Shown: positions 1 through 9,800 of the stretch, in pieces | How positions within the stretch are numbered: position 1 is the stretch's first letter | How the letters are laid out: the number at the start of each line of letters is the position of its first letter | NCBI GenBank assembly: GCA_024196135.1 | Contig: JAMQCK010000598.1 | Location: 1 to 19,427 of the forward strand | Direction: 5' to 3' | DNA: 19,427 nt | Source: Pleurotus ostreatus/Saccharomyces cerevisiae fusant | Taxonomy: Eukaryota; Opisthokonta | Position numbers and translations under genes: made by a program | The notes under the pieces: model-generated | Database searches by the model: none | Told to the model about the DNA's origin: nothing | The model's input: only the letters and a program-made list of their open reading frames with translations

Positions 1-849
1 CACCCCTCACCCCAGGCAGCACGTCTTCCGCCTCCTCATCCTCCTCAACGCCGTCATGCTCGGAGCCCCCTTCGCCAACTTCCTCCCTATTCCCCGTCTT
101 CCCCACCGTTATCTCGCCAGATGACTTCGACCCATTCTCGTTGTCGCTGTTCAGCGCGCCGTATGCGCCGCGCGACATCCTCGACGACCTCCCACTAGCG
201 CCCGTGCACGAGGCAACAAAACCTCCTGTGCAACCACTGCTCCCGGCGTTGCCAATAGAACAGCCTCGACCTGCCGCATCGATGCCGTCAGCCGTAAAGC
301 CTACCGTGGTCGTACGACCGACCGAGAGGCCCGCCCCGACTTCGCACCCCGTCCGCCGAGAACACGCGGCGCAAGCACGCGTTCAGGCCGAACCCTACAC
401 AGTCCCACGAAAGCCGACGACTAGCAAGGACGCACGGCGCAGTGGGGGTCGCCGTCGCACCTCGCGTGTTCGCGCATTCAAATGTCCGGTACGTACAAAG
501 TTAGCCGTCGCTCCACTCCGCGTCTGACCCTCTCACAGAGACCGGGATGTTGTAAGGTGAGCTGCCACAGGGTGCCACTGTCGACGTCGTGTTTAACCTC
601 GTGCAGACTTACTTGAACCCCAATGGCCTCAAATACCACCTAGAGAAGGGTACTTGCAAGTTCGAGTACGACGAAGGAGCATCAGAGTATGCGAACGGCT
701 CAGGTTCTGAGCAATCTTTCGAGGGGTCGACAGACAATTATCGCGGCGTAGCACCTCCAGACTCGCCCGACTCTACTTTGGAATCCCCATCGGCGTCTGT
801 GGTCGACTCCATAGTCTCGATGGACCGGGACTTCAGCGTCTTTGTATGA
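1..849 (+). CDS. Sfp1-like C2HC/C2H2 zinc-finger protein (5'-partial)
   Basis: The reading frame is already open at the left edge, so the start lies outside the window. I read three exons: up to 488, 539-556 (18 bases) and 607-849, with introns 489-538 and 557-606, both GT-AG and 50 bases. Splicing builds FKCPRPGCCKTYLNPNGLKY followed by HLEKGTC. The metal ligands would be Cys-x4-Cys and His-x5-Cys. The NGLKYH core is typical of the fungal Sfp1-type zinc finger, a family of nuclear transcription factors that in yeast control ribosome-biogenesis genes. The upstream part is rich in Pro, Ser, Thr and Ala, with a basic stretch (RRSGGRRRTSRVR) just before the finger that could be a nuclear localisation signal. 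A Ser/Asp-rich tail follows it. Family assignment is fairly secure from the finger; orthology to Sfp1 is an inference. Confidence 0.78.
539..556 (+). other. 18-base microexon inside the zinc finger
   Basis: Between a CACAG acceptor and a GTGAGC donor lies an 18-base exon in phase 0 that encodes RPGCCK, including the second zinc-binding Cys. It is needed to join FKCP to TYLNPNGLKYH in the family order. Skipping it would keep the frame but remove a metal ligand. Confidence 0.7.
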
Positions 850-1171
850 GAGGGGGATAGCCGATGGGATGGAGGGAAACTATACGCCGTCCGCTGGTGA
901 TTCTGTATACCGGGACCGCGATGGGTCCCCAAAAGTAAAATGTGACGACGCAGTATTATTGTATTAGGCATTGTATTTACTCACCGATATCATGGGTCTT
1001 TACTGGAACGTGTTGTGACTTCTGTGATTACCTCCTGGCGCGGCGGTGACTGCGAAGGCGAGAAGCGCGGAGGTAGGTCGAACAAAGGGAGAGTGAGAGC
1101 CTGTGAGAGCGCGATGGGATAGCCTCCCCGGATTTGATCGAGGGCACGCGCGCCTATTCCTCCGAACGGCC
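850..1171. other. Intergenic: zinc-finger 3' UTR and promoter of the CstF-64-like gene
   Basis: This 322-base stretch has no open frame with protein-like features on either strand. Its left part should be 3' UTR of the zinc-finger gene and its right part the promoter and leader of the next gene. I see no clear TATA box or canonical AATAAA. Confidence 0.5.
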
Positions 1172-1997
1172 ATGTCGACAAGTCCGACTCTCGCGACTGA
1201 GCAGCTCCTGGAGCTTTTGATGCAGCTCAAGGTGGGTAGGCGAGGTGCTAGTATGTTCTCGCGCTCAAAACGAACAGAAAACTACACCAGACGCCGCGCG
1301 ACAAATCCTCAATGCTCAGCCACAGATCGCGTATGCGCTCATCACACTCATGGTATCTATGAATGCTATAGATATAGATGTTTTCCAGGTGAGTCCTTTG
1401 TTTCTCGCTACTTTCTCTGCTCACACCGAATGCAGAGAACCTTGACAAGCCTTGGTCCATCTGGCACCGGCGCGCCGGGACCAGCAGCAGCGCCCGTTCC
1501 CCCAATCGCCAGCGCCATACCTCCATACGTCCAACCCCAGGCGGATTACCGCACGCCCACCCCTCCCACCTCATATCCACCTCAACCACCTTCTTACGCG
1601 AACGGACAAGGCCGTTATGCAGCGTCTTCCTCTTACCCGCCTGCCCATACCCCTACACCCACGCAGACGTACGGCGGAGGGTACGGCGGCTATCAACAGC
1701 CCGCTCCACCGCCAGCCCCTTCGACTACTCCTGCCGCCGCCAGTGTAGCGAACATGCTGGCGTCTATACCGGACGATCAGAAGGTACGTTCCTCCCCAAC
1801 CTCAGGCGCTATCTGCTCATTGTTCCCTTAGGCATTGGTCGTGCAACTCCTTTCTCTTACCCCGGAGCAAATCGCCGCCCTCCCACCAGCCGAGCGGACG
1901 AATGTGATACAGCTCGTGAGTTGACCGCTTTACGGCTTTCGCAGGCGTCTGATGCACCTTTGTTCTCTAGCGGACCACCCTTGGTCTTCCGATGTGA
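1172..1997 (+). CDS. CstF-64/CSTF2-like 3'-end processing protein lacking an RRM
   Basis: Five exons: 1172-1231, 1278-1388, 1436-1783, 1832-1915 and 1971-1997, giving 209 aa. Residues about 5-65 match the CSTF2 hinge (AARQILNAQPQIAYALITLM then VSMNAIDIDVFQ), the region that binds CstF-77/Rna14 and symplekin in the family. Residues 66-160 are Pro/Tyr/Gly-rich and low complexity. The end matches the CSTF C-terminal domain (MLASIPDDQK, LSLTPEQIAALPPAERTNVI, then IQLRTTLGLPM), which binds Pcf11 in yeast Rna15. The 27-base last exon was chosen because it restores the family ending; the earlier AG at 1944 gives a 29-base intron and an unrelated tail. The RRM that normally opens CstF-64 is absent, and the 322 bases upstream are too short to hold one. 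The likely role is in cleavage and polyadenylation; orthology to a particular family member (Rna15, Pti1, Ctf1) is not decided. Confidence 0.85.
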
Positions 1998-2425
1998 TGC
2001 CGAGCTTGCTTTGCTCCTTGCTATCTGTGGTCTCCTCTTCCTTTATTTCGCTGTATTTGTATGGGCCCCATCTGCTGGCATGGGAATCAATATCAAGGCT
2101 TTCGTCTCAAAGGCGCGATGTTGTCGTGCGGATCAGTTGCGCCAAGAAGGTCGTATACGTCTACAACCCTCTATGTTGAATTGCGTGGCTCAAGAGACCG
2201 CTGCTTGATGCTCGAGGACAAGTTACCTTGCTTGCAAGGTCTATCTACACCTGCCTTATTGACGACGCCACCGTTGTTTTTGCGGCATAAGTACAAACAG
2301 AAGATGTCATCCGTCACCTGCCTATATAGTAGTGCAGTGCTCGGCGCTTCAGGAAATCCGAGGTGGGACTTGCTGGCCGCATACCGTCCTGACTGATCTA
2401 GATGAACGATGAGATGCATTGATTC

Positions 2426-2505
2426 CAGCGATCGTCAGGCTCGTAGTCACCTATCCGCTCGTGGAGCCGTCTTGATCTTTGTTTGGCAGGAGCGCGTACA
2501 AACAG
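2426..2505 (+). repeat. Left arm of the inverted repeat
   Basis: The reverse complement of this 80-base arm aligns to 2662-2741 with eight differences, all in the inner half of the arm. Confidence 0.85.
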
Positions 2506-2661
2506 TGATGATAGCGCGCGGCGCGGGCGTGTACGGTGAGCCGTAGGTACTTCCCTTTTATGTTCGTCCTTCCACTGCTGTCGGACGTTATTGGACCCCT
2601 TCCCGGGTGGAAGGAAGGACAGAAGTGCAGCAGAGTCCCACCTGCCGAGCGCCGACCTCAG

Positions 2662-2741
2662 TTGTTTGCACACGCTCCAACTAAACAAATATCAAGACCG
2701 CTCCACGAGCGGATAGGTGACTACGAGCCTGACGATCGCTG
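2662..2741 (-). repeat. Right arm of the inverted repeat
   Basis: This arm pairs with 2426-2505. The outermost 43 or so bases are identical to the left arm in inverted orientation. Confidence 0.85.
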
Positions 2742-3343
2742 TCAAGGGCCAAAGCCTGCAAAGGAGGCTCACGGCTCGAGTGACTCCCGAGGGTAAGCAC
2801 GCGCTTGGTACATGCGAGGAATCGAAAGAGCGCGGCAAAATCCGAAGTCGGTACCGAGTGATCACCTGATTGGTTGAACTGCCCGCTTTGCAGACTACTG
2901 ACATGCCGAGGATGGCCTACCCATACCTGCACTATATTCTCCATCCAACTTAAGGTTACATACGGAGTGACCGCGTACTTCGATTACCGTTCATTTCGCG
3001 CCCGCAGAAATGTATCCGCCATTTCACCCTTCTGAGAAGTGAGAGGGCAAGTGGAGATAAGGAAATTGAAGCGCATCAGTGCCACTCTCTACGAGGCTGG
3101 CAATCTAGTCCGGGAGGTAGAGAGGGGCCCAAGGGAAAGACATGGAGTACGGTGAATGATTTGAGGCTTAGGAGGCTTCACTAGACACGTTGTGGCGTCG
3201 TTGACTTGGCCTTCTGAGAAGCAAAGAGCGGAGGGAGGAAAAGGAGGGAGATCTTCCCTTCGGTGGGAAGGCATTGTACCCGCAGCGGGCGAGCGCCGTA
3301 CTTGAACATTCCCTTTCGGAAGTGACGAGACCGCGGGCGCACT

Positions 3344-3377
3344 GTCACTCTCTGATGCTAGTCATTCTCTGATGCTA
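3344..3377 (+). repeat. 17-base tandem duplication
   Basis: Two adjacent copies, GTCACTCTCTGATGCTA and GTCATTCTCTGATGCTA, differ at one position. They lie in the gene-poor gap about 530 bases upstream of the next start codon. Confidence 0.85.
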
Positions 3378-3901
3378 AAGGAGTTGAAAAGGTGGACGCG
3401 CAAGCTGACGTCCTACTGGGCAAGCGGCGATGTGACTGGAAGGAAGAGGGTGTGAGCAAGGGTGTACAGCTACACGTCAAGGTCACTGATGCGGATGGGT
3501 TCGAGATGGTATGAGCCTTCTTGTACTGCACTGATGGCCGCGTGCGAAGCTTCTACAAAGGTGGCTGCCCAAACGAACTTCTTGGCTCCGCGCGATAGCC
3601 TTCCTCGACGCCATCTGCATCGTCTGGAGTTACTACGGCTCAGGTATTCGAGTGCGAGCCCATTTCGCAAGCAAGGTCGGGAGCCGGCCCCGCCGGAACT
3701 TCTCTAGTCTCGGAAGCGAACTCGGAACGTCGCGTCCATTGTTCTTTTGGCATCGACGTCATGGTCGCGTGCTACGCGATAGCCTACTGACCGGCGGCAC
3801 GCGATCTCGAAGAACGCGCAGACTGTACGTAGCGGCTTGTCAGCAACATTCACCTCTTCCCACCAGCATCGACGCCCTCACTGTCCGTATCACCGCCCAA
3901 C

Positions 3902-5060
3902 ATGTCTACTGGCAAGGCAGTCATATGCGGAGCGGGTTTCCTGGGTGCGTACTCTGTGCGCATATACTACCTGTTTGCTGACAGTCCACAAGGAACCCAC
4001 ATCGCACGCGCTGCCTCTGCAACTCGCCCTGTCCAAGGGATCTCGAGGTCCGCAGACAAGCTCGACGCGACCCTGCGTCCACTCATTCCGAAGGACAAGC
4101 TCCTCCCATCCCAAGCAGCCGACATACGAAAGATTGACTCGCTCAGACCCATCTTCAAGGACGCCAGCGTGGTCGTGTCGCTTGTCGGCATCCTCAACGG
4201 CACGTGGAAGCAGTTCGAGGAGATACACGTACAGGGCGCACGCAACGTCGCACAGGTCGCGCACGACGTTGGCGCGAAGCTCGTCCACATCAGCGCTATT
4301 GGCGCCGATGAGAACAGCCCTATCCTCTATGCGAAGTCGAAGGGGCTGGGGGAACGCGCTGTTCTCGGGGTCTGCCCCGATGCGACCATCATTCGACCGA
4401 GTTTGGTCTTCGGTCCTGAAGATTCGTTCTTCAATGTGTGTATCCCAACCGACAAGTGAGTCGTTCGTAGCTAACATTTGCCAGCGGTTTGCCACGCTAT
4501 CCAAGTACCTCCCCTTCCTTCCCGCATTCGGAGGCGGAACAGCCAGGTTTCAGCCTGTGTTCGTGGACGACATTGCCAAGGCAGTCGAGATCATCTCCAG
4601 GCGAAATCGTGGTATGGACGCGCGTGTCGCAGGAAAGATATTTGAGGCGGGTGGACCAGAAAGTGAGCACCTCAGCCTTTCCAACGCATAACGTCGTCAC
4701 TGATGTATAATCGTAGTCTTCACCTGGCGCGAGATCATGGAGCTTGTGGTCAAGTACAGTGGTCGAACGCGCCCAGTCATCAGTCTGCCATTCGCACTAG
4801 GCAAAATGCAAGGCGCGGTTCTCGAGCAATTGCCAGAGAACCTCTTCACGGTGACAAGAGACCAGGTACGGATGCGCCGTCATTCCGAGCATCTGACGAC
4901 TAAAAATGTCATATAGGTAGAAACTCTGAAGTATGACAACATCGTCAGCGATACATCGACATGTCCGGCCTCTTCCTTCGCGGACTTGCTGGCCACTCAG
5001 AAGCACAAGCTGACGAGCGTGCATGAGGTAGTGCCCAAGTACCTTGGGCAATCTCTGTGA
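3902..5060 (+). CDS. NDUFA9/Coq11-like NAD(P)-binding protein (atypical SDR)
   Basis: Five exons: 3902-3944, 3993-4435, 4485-4662, 4717-4865 and 4917-5060, giving 318 aa. The N-terminus carries the Rossmann nucleotide-binding motif VICGAGFLG (Gly10, Gly12, Gly15), and the first intron splits Gly15. YAKSKGLGE near 127-135 supplies the SDR-type Tyr-x3-Lys. IIRPSLVFGPEDSFFNRF and RFQPVFVDDIAKAVE are hallmarks of the complex I NDUFA9 (39 kDa) family, as is the later run FTWREIMELV ... TRDQ ... YDNIVS. Family members act as structural, NADPH-binding subunits of mitochondrial complex I or, for yeast Coq11, in coenzyme Q synthesis. The Rossmann motif begins at residue 7, so there is little room for a classical presequence, and I cannot decide between complex I subunit and Coq11-like paralogue. 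The start codon sits in good context (AACATGT) and no upstream in-frame exon is needed. Confidence 0.85.
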
Positions 5061-5305
5061 GTACTGGTCAACTATAGGTCGTCATCTGTACCCGCAAGGG
5101 CAACAATGTGTATTTTTATGGAATTACCTGGCATTATGACGGGAAGTGGAGGTTGAGGGGGATATGTGGCGCGGAACCCTCGGCCCGACTCTAGCACCTC
5201 GACCATGACATCACCTGAACTTCAGGTACTTAGGCCAGCCGCGACTGACTGCACCTCGTATTCAACCATTGCCTGCTCTCCTCTTCCCTCATCCACGTCG
5301 CAGAC

Positions 5306-6458
5306 ATGCCTTTCAGAAGAAGCATTCCGCAGAACTTGTTGAACAACCTCATGGAGGAGCTTAACCGCATCGAGCCGGGCGCAGAGTTCCATGGCTCTCT
5401 TCCTAAGATCTCGTCCAGCAATGGCAAGGACTACTTCGCCAAGGTGGGATCCCCCTCTGAGGCGGAGCAGTTCGAAGGGGAGGCGCAGAGCTTGCTAGCG
5501 CTAGGGGAAAGGTGCCCTGAGCTCATACCGAAGGTCTTTGCTCATGGTGTCACCGAGGGGCGACCGTACTTCGTATCGGAGTATAAGAACATCGGGTCCT
5601 TGACAGAGGGGGCGGGTATACGTCTGGGGGAGCTAATGGGGACGAAGCTGCATCGACACACCAGCCCGAATGGGCAGTTTGGCTTCGAGGTGCCGACGTA
5701 TTGTGGGGCGACGAGGATGAGGAACGGGTGGTTCCCGACATGGGAAGAGTTATTCAGTGACAAGATTGGGGAGTTGTTGGACGCGTTGAAGGGGCAGCGC
5801 TTTGGTGAGCTGGTGAGCAAGGGGGAGCAAGTGCGGAAGACGTGAGTGCTTCATCTGGAGTCGTGGAGCCTGCGCTGAGATCATCTACCCAGCGTGATCC
5901 CGAAGCTTCTTGGTGAGTGCGCATCGCCATATGTGGCAACACTGTCACTCACCGACGGTCTCAGGCCCTCTGAAGATCGAGCCAGTAATCCTGCATGGTG
6001 ATCTATGGGTAAGCCGTCGGGCCAGTCAAGGATCGTGCTACAGGCGTCCTAATATTCAGAGCGGAAATGCTGGTACGGATAGAAATACGGGGGAGCCAGC
6101 GATCTTCGATCCGTCGTCATTTTATGGCCATAATGAATTCGAGTGAGTGTATTGAGGACAACGAGTTGAGCAATGTACTGAGATATCATTCAGCCTCGCC
6201 ATTGCACGAGTATTTGGCGGCTTTCCCCGCTCGTTCTACGCGACGTATCACAGGCACTTCCCGAAGGCGGAGCCAGTGAACCAGTACGAGTTGCGAATGG
6301 AGCTGTACGAGATGTTCCACTACCTCAACCACACGGTGCTGTTTGGGGTAAGTGGCTTCAGCTGCAAATTTGATGCGCCGTGACCTCAATACTTGCAGGG
6401 CGGATATGCGTCGAGCGCACTGTCAAAGATGAACACGCTACTGAAGGCGAAGCTGTAA
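5306..6458 (+). CDS. FN3K: Fructosamine-3-kinase family protein (ketosamine kinase)
   Basis: Six exons: 5306-5841, 5893-5912 (20 bases), 5965-6008, 6060-6142, 6194-6347 and 6399-6458, giving 298 aa, close to the roughly 300 aa of the family. The kinase lysine lies in DYFAKVG and the conserved Glu in QFEGEAQSL. The catalytic loop is HGDLWSGN (Asp198) and the magnesium site is FDPSSFYGHNEFDLA (Asp217), both diagnostic of the fructosamine kinase fold. Family enzymes phosphorylate sugar-amine adducts on proteins or amino acids with ATP, which destabilises the adduct and reverses early glycation. All five introns are 51-52 bases, a strikingly narrow range, and one splits the HGDLW/SGN motif. No targeting signal is visible, so a cytosolic enzyme is likely. 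The exact substrate cannot be read from sequence. Confidence 0.92.
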
Positions 6459-6832
6459 ATATGTAAGATATACTGAGAAGAAGTCCATGCGCCCTGCAGA
6501 GACGGCTATGAACGTCGATATGTACCCATACACGCATATATAGATGAGGTGTTCGAAGTCAACGTGCTTTGCAGGCTGACTATGGCAAGATTGAACTTGC
6601 TGTCACAACTTGTGGGTCCATGTCGGAGTGAGCCGAGAGCACGTGGCAGTTCGCACCGACGTCCGACCGGGTTTGTCAACACAAACAAATCGAGGACCTT
6701 GTTCTCGACGCTCACGTTCCCGGTGGTGGCAAACGTCTTCGGCTTCACATAATCATCAGACTGCTTGCTGCCCCCCTTCCCCGCTGGTACAACTTAGGAC
6801 AGGATCCATTTTGGACAGAGAACCGGGCATAA
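6459..6832. other. Intergenic: FN3K 3' UTR and RPB2 promoter
   Basis: These 374 bases have no supportable gene. A TA-rich run (CATATATAGA, about 6535-6544) is the only TATA-like string I see; at nearly 290 bases from the RPB2 start it is an uncertain core element. Confidence 0.5.
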
Positions 6833-9800
6833 ATGAGCCAAGGTACCTTGCCATAAGCACGATGCGTCCACGATGATATTGACACCTTTACCTTGAGCGT
6901 ACGACTACTCGCAGGATGCCTACTCTCAAGATGCGTACACGAATGACATGCCGATGGAGTACGAGGACGAGGACGACAACAGTATAACGCAAGAAGACTG
7001 TTGGACCGTCATCTCCAGTTTCTTCGACGAGAAGGGTCTTGTGCGACAACAGCTCGACTCTTTCGACGAGTTCATCCAGAACACGATGCAAGAGCTCGTG
7101 GACGAGAACCCGGAACTCATCCTGGACCAGGCCGAGCAGCATACTGGACGCGACTTCGATCAGAGCAAGCGCTTTGAGATCCAGTTCGGCCAAATCTACC
7201 TGTCGAGACCAACGATCACCGAAGCGGATGGTTCCGTTGTCCCAGTCTTCCCCCAAGAGGCTCGCTTGCGCAACCTTACCTATGCCGCACCGCTGTACAT
7301 CGAAATGCGCCAGAAGACTTTACATGCCACGGACGAGTTGGACGAGGCGGGCGAGCCCGTTTGGAGGACTGTGAAGGAGGATGAAGGGAATGCAGTCCAA
7401 AAGGTCCACATTGGCAAGGTGCGTCTACAGTGTTATGCGTGCATACTTCGGGCGCTCAATTCTTGCAGGTGCCGATCATGTTGCGGTCTGCGTTCTGCAT
7501 CCTCAACAAACTGAGCGACCAAGAAATCTACGACCTCAACGAATGCCCCTACGATTCCGGAGGGTACTTCATCATCAACGGGTCGGAGAAGGTCTTGATT
7601 GCGCAGGAGCGTATGGCTACGAATCATGTCTACGTCTTCGCCAAAGCCCAGCCCTCCCCCATCAACTTCCTGGCCGAAATCCGTAGCGCAGTGGAGAAGG
7701 GTGGCAAGACGATCAGTCAGTTCCAAGTGAAGATGTTCCACCGGACGAAGGAGCGGTCGGTACGTGTTCAACCTGTTTTTCCTTCATTGTATGAGGTACT
7801 GACAGTTCGAAGATGGGCAATGTCATCAAGGCAACCATTCCTTATATCAAGGTCGACATTCCGATTTGGGTTGTCTTCCGCGCCCTGAACGTAATTTCCG
7901 ACCGTGACATCCTCGATCACATCTGCTATGAGAGCACCGACCCGCAGATGCTCGAGTTACTCAAGCCGTGTATCGACGACGGTTTCGTCATCCAGGAGCG
8001 TGAAGTTGCCCTGGACTTCATCGGCAACCGTGGTACGACGACTGGTCTCAACCGCGAGCGCAGAGTTCGGTATGCGCAGGAGATTCTGCAGAAGGAGCTT
8101 CTGCCGCACGTCTCTATGGCCGAGGGTTCGGAGTCTAAGAAGGCGTACTTTTTCGGCTATATGGTTCACCGACTTCTACTTGCTGCCCTTGAGCGCAGAG
8201 AGTTGGATGACCGTGACCACTTTGGGAAGAAGCGTCTTGATCTGGCGGGCCCGCTGCTTGCTGGCCTCTTCCGTATGCTCTTCAGGAAGATGACGAAGGA
8301 TGTGTACCGCTACTTGCAGAAGGTATCTAAACATTCTGTTTATCGGACCATTGCTCATTCGGTGTTAGTGCGTCGAGTCCAACAAGGACTTCAACCTCAA
8401 CCTCGCGATCAAGCACCACACGATCTCGCAGGGCTTGAAGTATTCTCTCGCTACTGGCAACTGGGGCGACCAGAAGAAGGCTGGCGCGGCGAAGGCCGGT
8501 GTCTCCCAAGTGTTGAACCGTTACACATACGCGTCGACGCTCTCCCATCTTCGTCGTTGTAATACGCCACTTGGACGAGAAGGCAAGATCGCAAAGCCCC
8601 GCCAGCTGCACAACACCCACTGGGGTATGGTCTGCCCTGCCGAGACGCCCGAAGGACAGGCTTGTGGTCTTGTCAAGAACCTGTCGCTCATGGCCTGTAT
8701 CTCCGTCGGCTCCATCTCCGCACCTGTCATCGACTTCTTGCAGGAGTGGAACTTGGAGAGCTTGGAGGAGAACGCACGCTCGTCGGAGGCGACTTTCACT
8801 AAGGTCTTCGTCAATGGTGTCTGGATGGGTGTCCACCGCGACCCGGCAAAGCTGGTCGAGACCATCCGCCGACTACGCAGAAAAGACGACATCAGCCAGG
8901 AGGTCTCTGTCGTCCGGGATATCCGCGAGAAGGAGCTGCGCGTGTACACCGACGCAGGTCGCGTGTGCCGCCCGCTCTTCATCGTCGAGAACCAGTCGCT
9001 GCTGCTCGAGAAGCACCACGTGCACGCTCTGACGCAAGGCGCGAAGTGGGACTCGCTGGTCAAGCAGGGTATCATCGAGCTACTGGATGCGGAGGAAGAG
9101 GAGACTGTCATGATCGCCATGACGCCTGAGGATCTGGAGAACTCGAGGATGACGCCGGAGGAGCGCGCTGCTCAGCAGGCCGAGGAGGAAGTCGACATGA
9201 CTGCTACCAAGGTCGCGCACACCATGGCTAACACGCATACCTGGACGCATTGCGAGATTCATCCCAGTATGATCCTCGGTATCTGTGCCAGCATCATCCC
9301 CTTCCCCGACCACAACCAGGTACGTGTCTCAATTAGTAGTCTACCGCTACGTTGCTGACGTTTTCCAGTCTCCTCGTAACACCTACCAATCTGCTATGGG
9401 CAAACAAGCGATGGGTATCTTCCTCACGAACTTCATCCTTCGCATGGACACCATGGCGAACATTCTCTACTACCCGCAGAAGCCACTCGCGACGACGCGC
9501 TCCATGGAGTACCTGAAGTTTAGAGAACTTCCTGCCGGTCAGAATGCCATTGTCGCCATCCTGTGCTACAGTGGCTACAACCAGGAAGATTCCGTCATCA
9601 TGAACCAGAGCTCCATCGACCGTGGCCTCTTCCGTAGTATCTACTACAGAGGATACACGGACATGGAGAAGAAGAGCGTCGGCATGATGCCTACGGAGGA
9701 GTTCGAGAAGCCCTCGCGCGACAACACCCTCCGCATGAAGCACGGCACGTACGACAAGCTGGAGGACGACGGTCTCATCGCTCCAGGTACTGGCGTCAAT

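Larger units (their letters stand above)
2426..2741. mobile_element. Foldback / MITE-like inverted-repeat element, about 316 bases
   Basis: Positions 2426-2505 reappear as the reverse complement at 2662-2741. By hand alignment 72 of 80 positions match, and the outer 43 or so match without a difference. The termini read CAGCGATCGTCAGGC... and ...GCCTGACGATCGCTG. The 156-base interior keeps weaker mirror symmetry (for example GTCCTTCCA against TGGAAGG), so the whole unit may once have been one long hairpin. It has no coding capacity for a transposase and I see no clear target-site duplication. The size and terminal repeats fit a non-autonomous DNA transposon remnant; a hairpin-RNA locus is an alternative. 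Confidence 0.6.
1998..3901. other. 1.9 kb gene-poor region
   Basis: No frame here has family motifs, plausible splice structure or length enough to support a gene. The first 200-350 bases are probably 3' UTR of the CstF-64-like gene, and the last few hundred are promoter and leader of the gene starting at 3902. In between are an inverted-repeat element (2426-2741) and a 17-base tandem duplication (3344-3377). Two short frames overlap on opposite strands at about 3360-3670 and look vaguely protein-like, but I recognise neither. Confidence 0.6.

Noticed and set aside
1103..1831. 242-codon unspliced frame across the CstF-64-like gene
   Set aside because: It runs through three introns and changes phase relative to the conserved hinge; only the spliced model restores the family sequence.
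1945..2208. Alternative last exon of the CstF-64-like gene using the AG at 1944
   Set aside because: It would need a 29-base intron and gives a hydrophobic, non-conserved tail. The acceptor at 1970 gives the family ending RTTLGLPM and a stop.
2505..2511. GTGATGA resembling a C/D snoRNA C box at the inner edge of the left repeat arm
   Set aside because: No D box (CTGA) at a suitable distance and no terminal stem were found.
3498..3504. GGTTCGA resembling a tRNA B box
   Set aside because: No matching A box, acceptor stem or cloverleaf could be drawn around it.
3890..4504. 204-codon open frame antisense to the NDUFA9-like gene
   Set aside because: It is a mirror of coding sequence with clear family motifs on the + strand, and shows no motif of its own.
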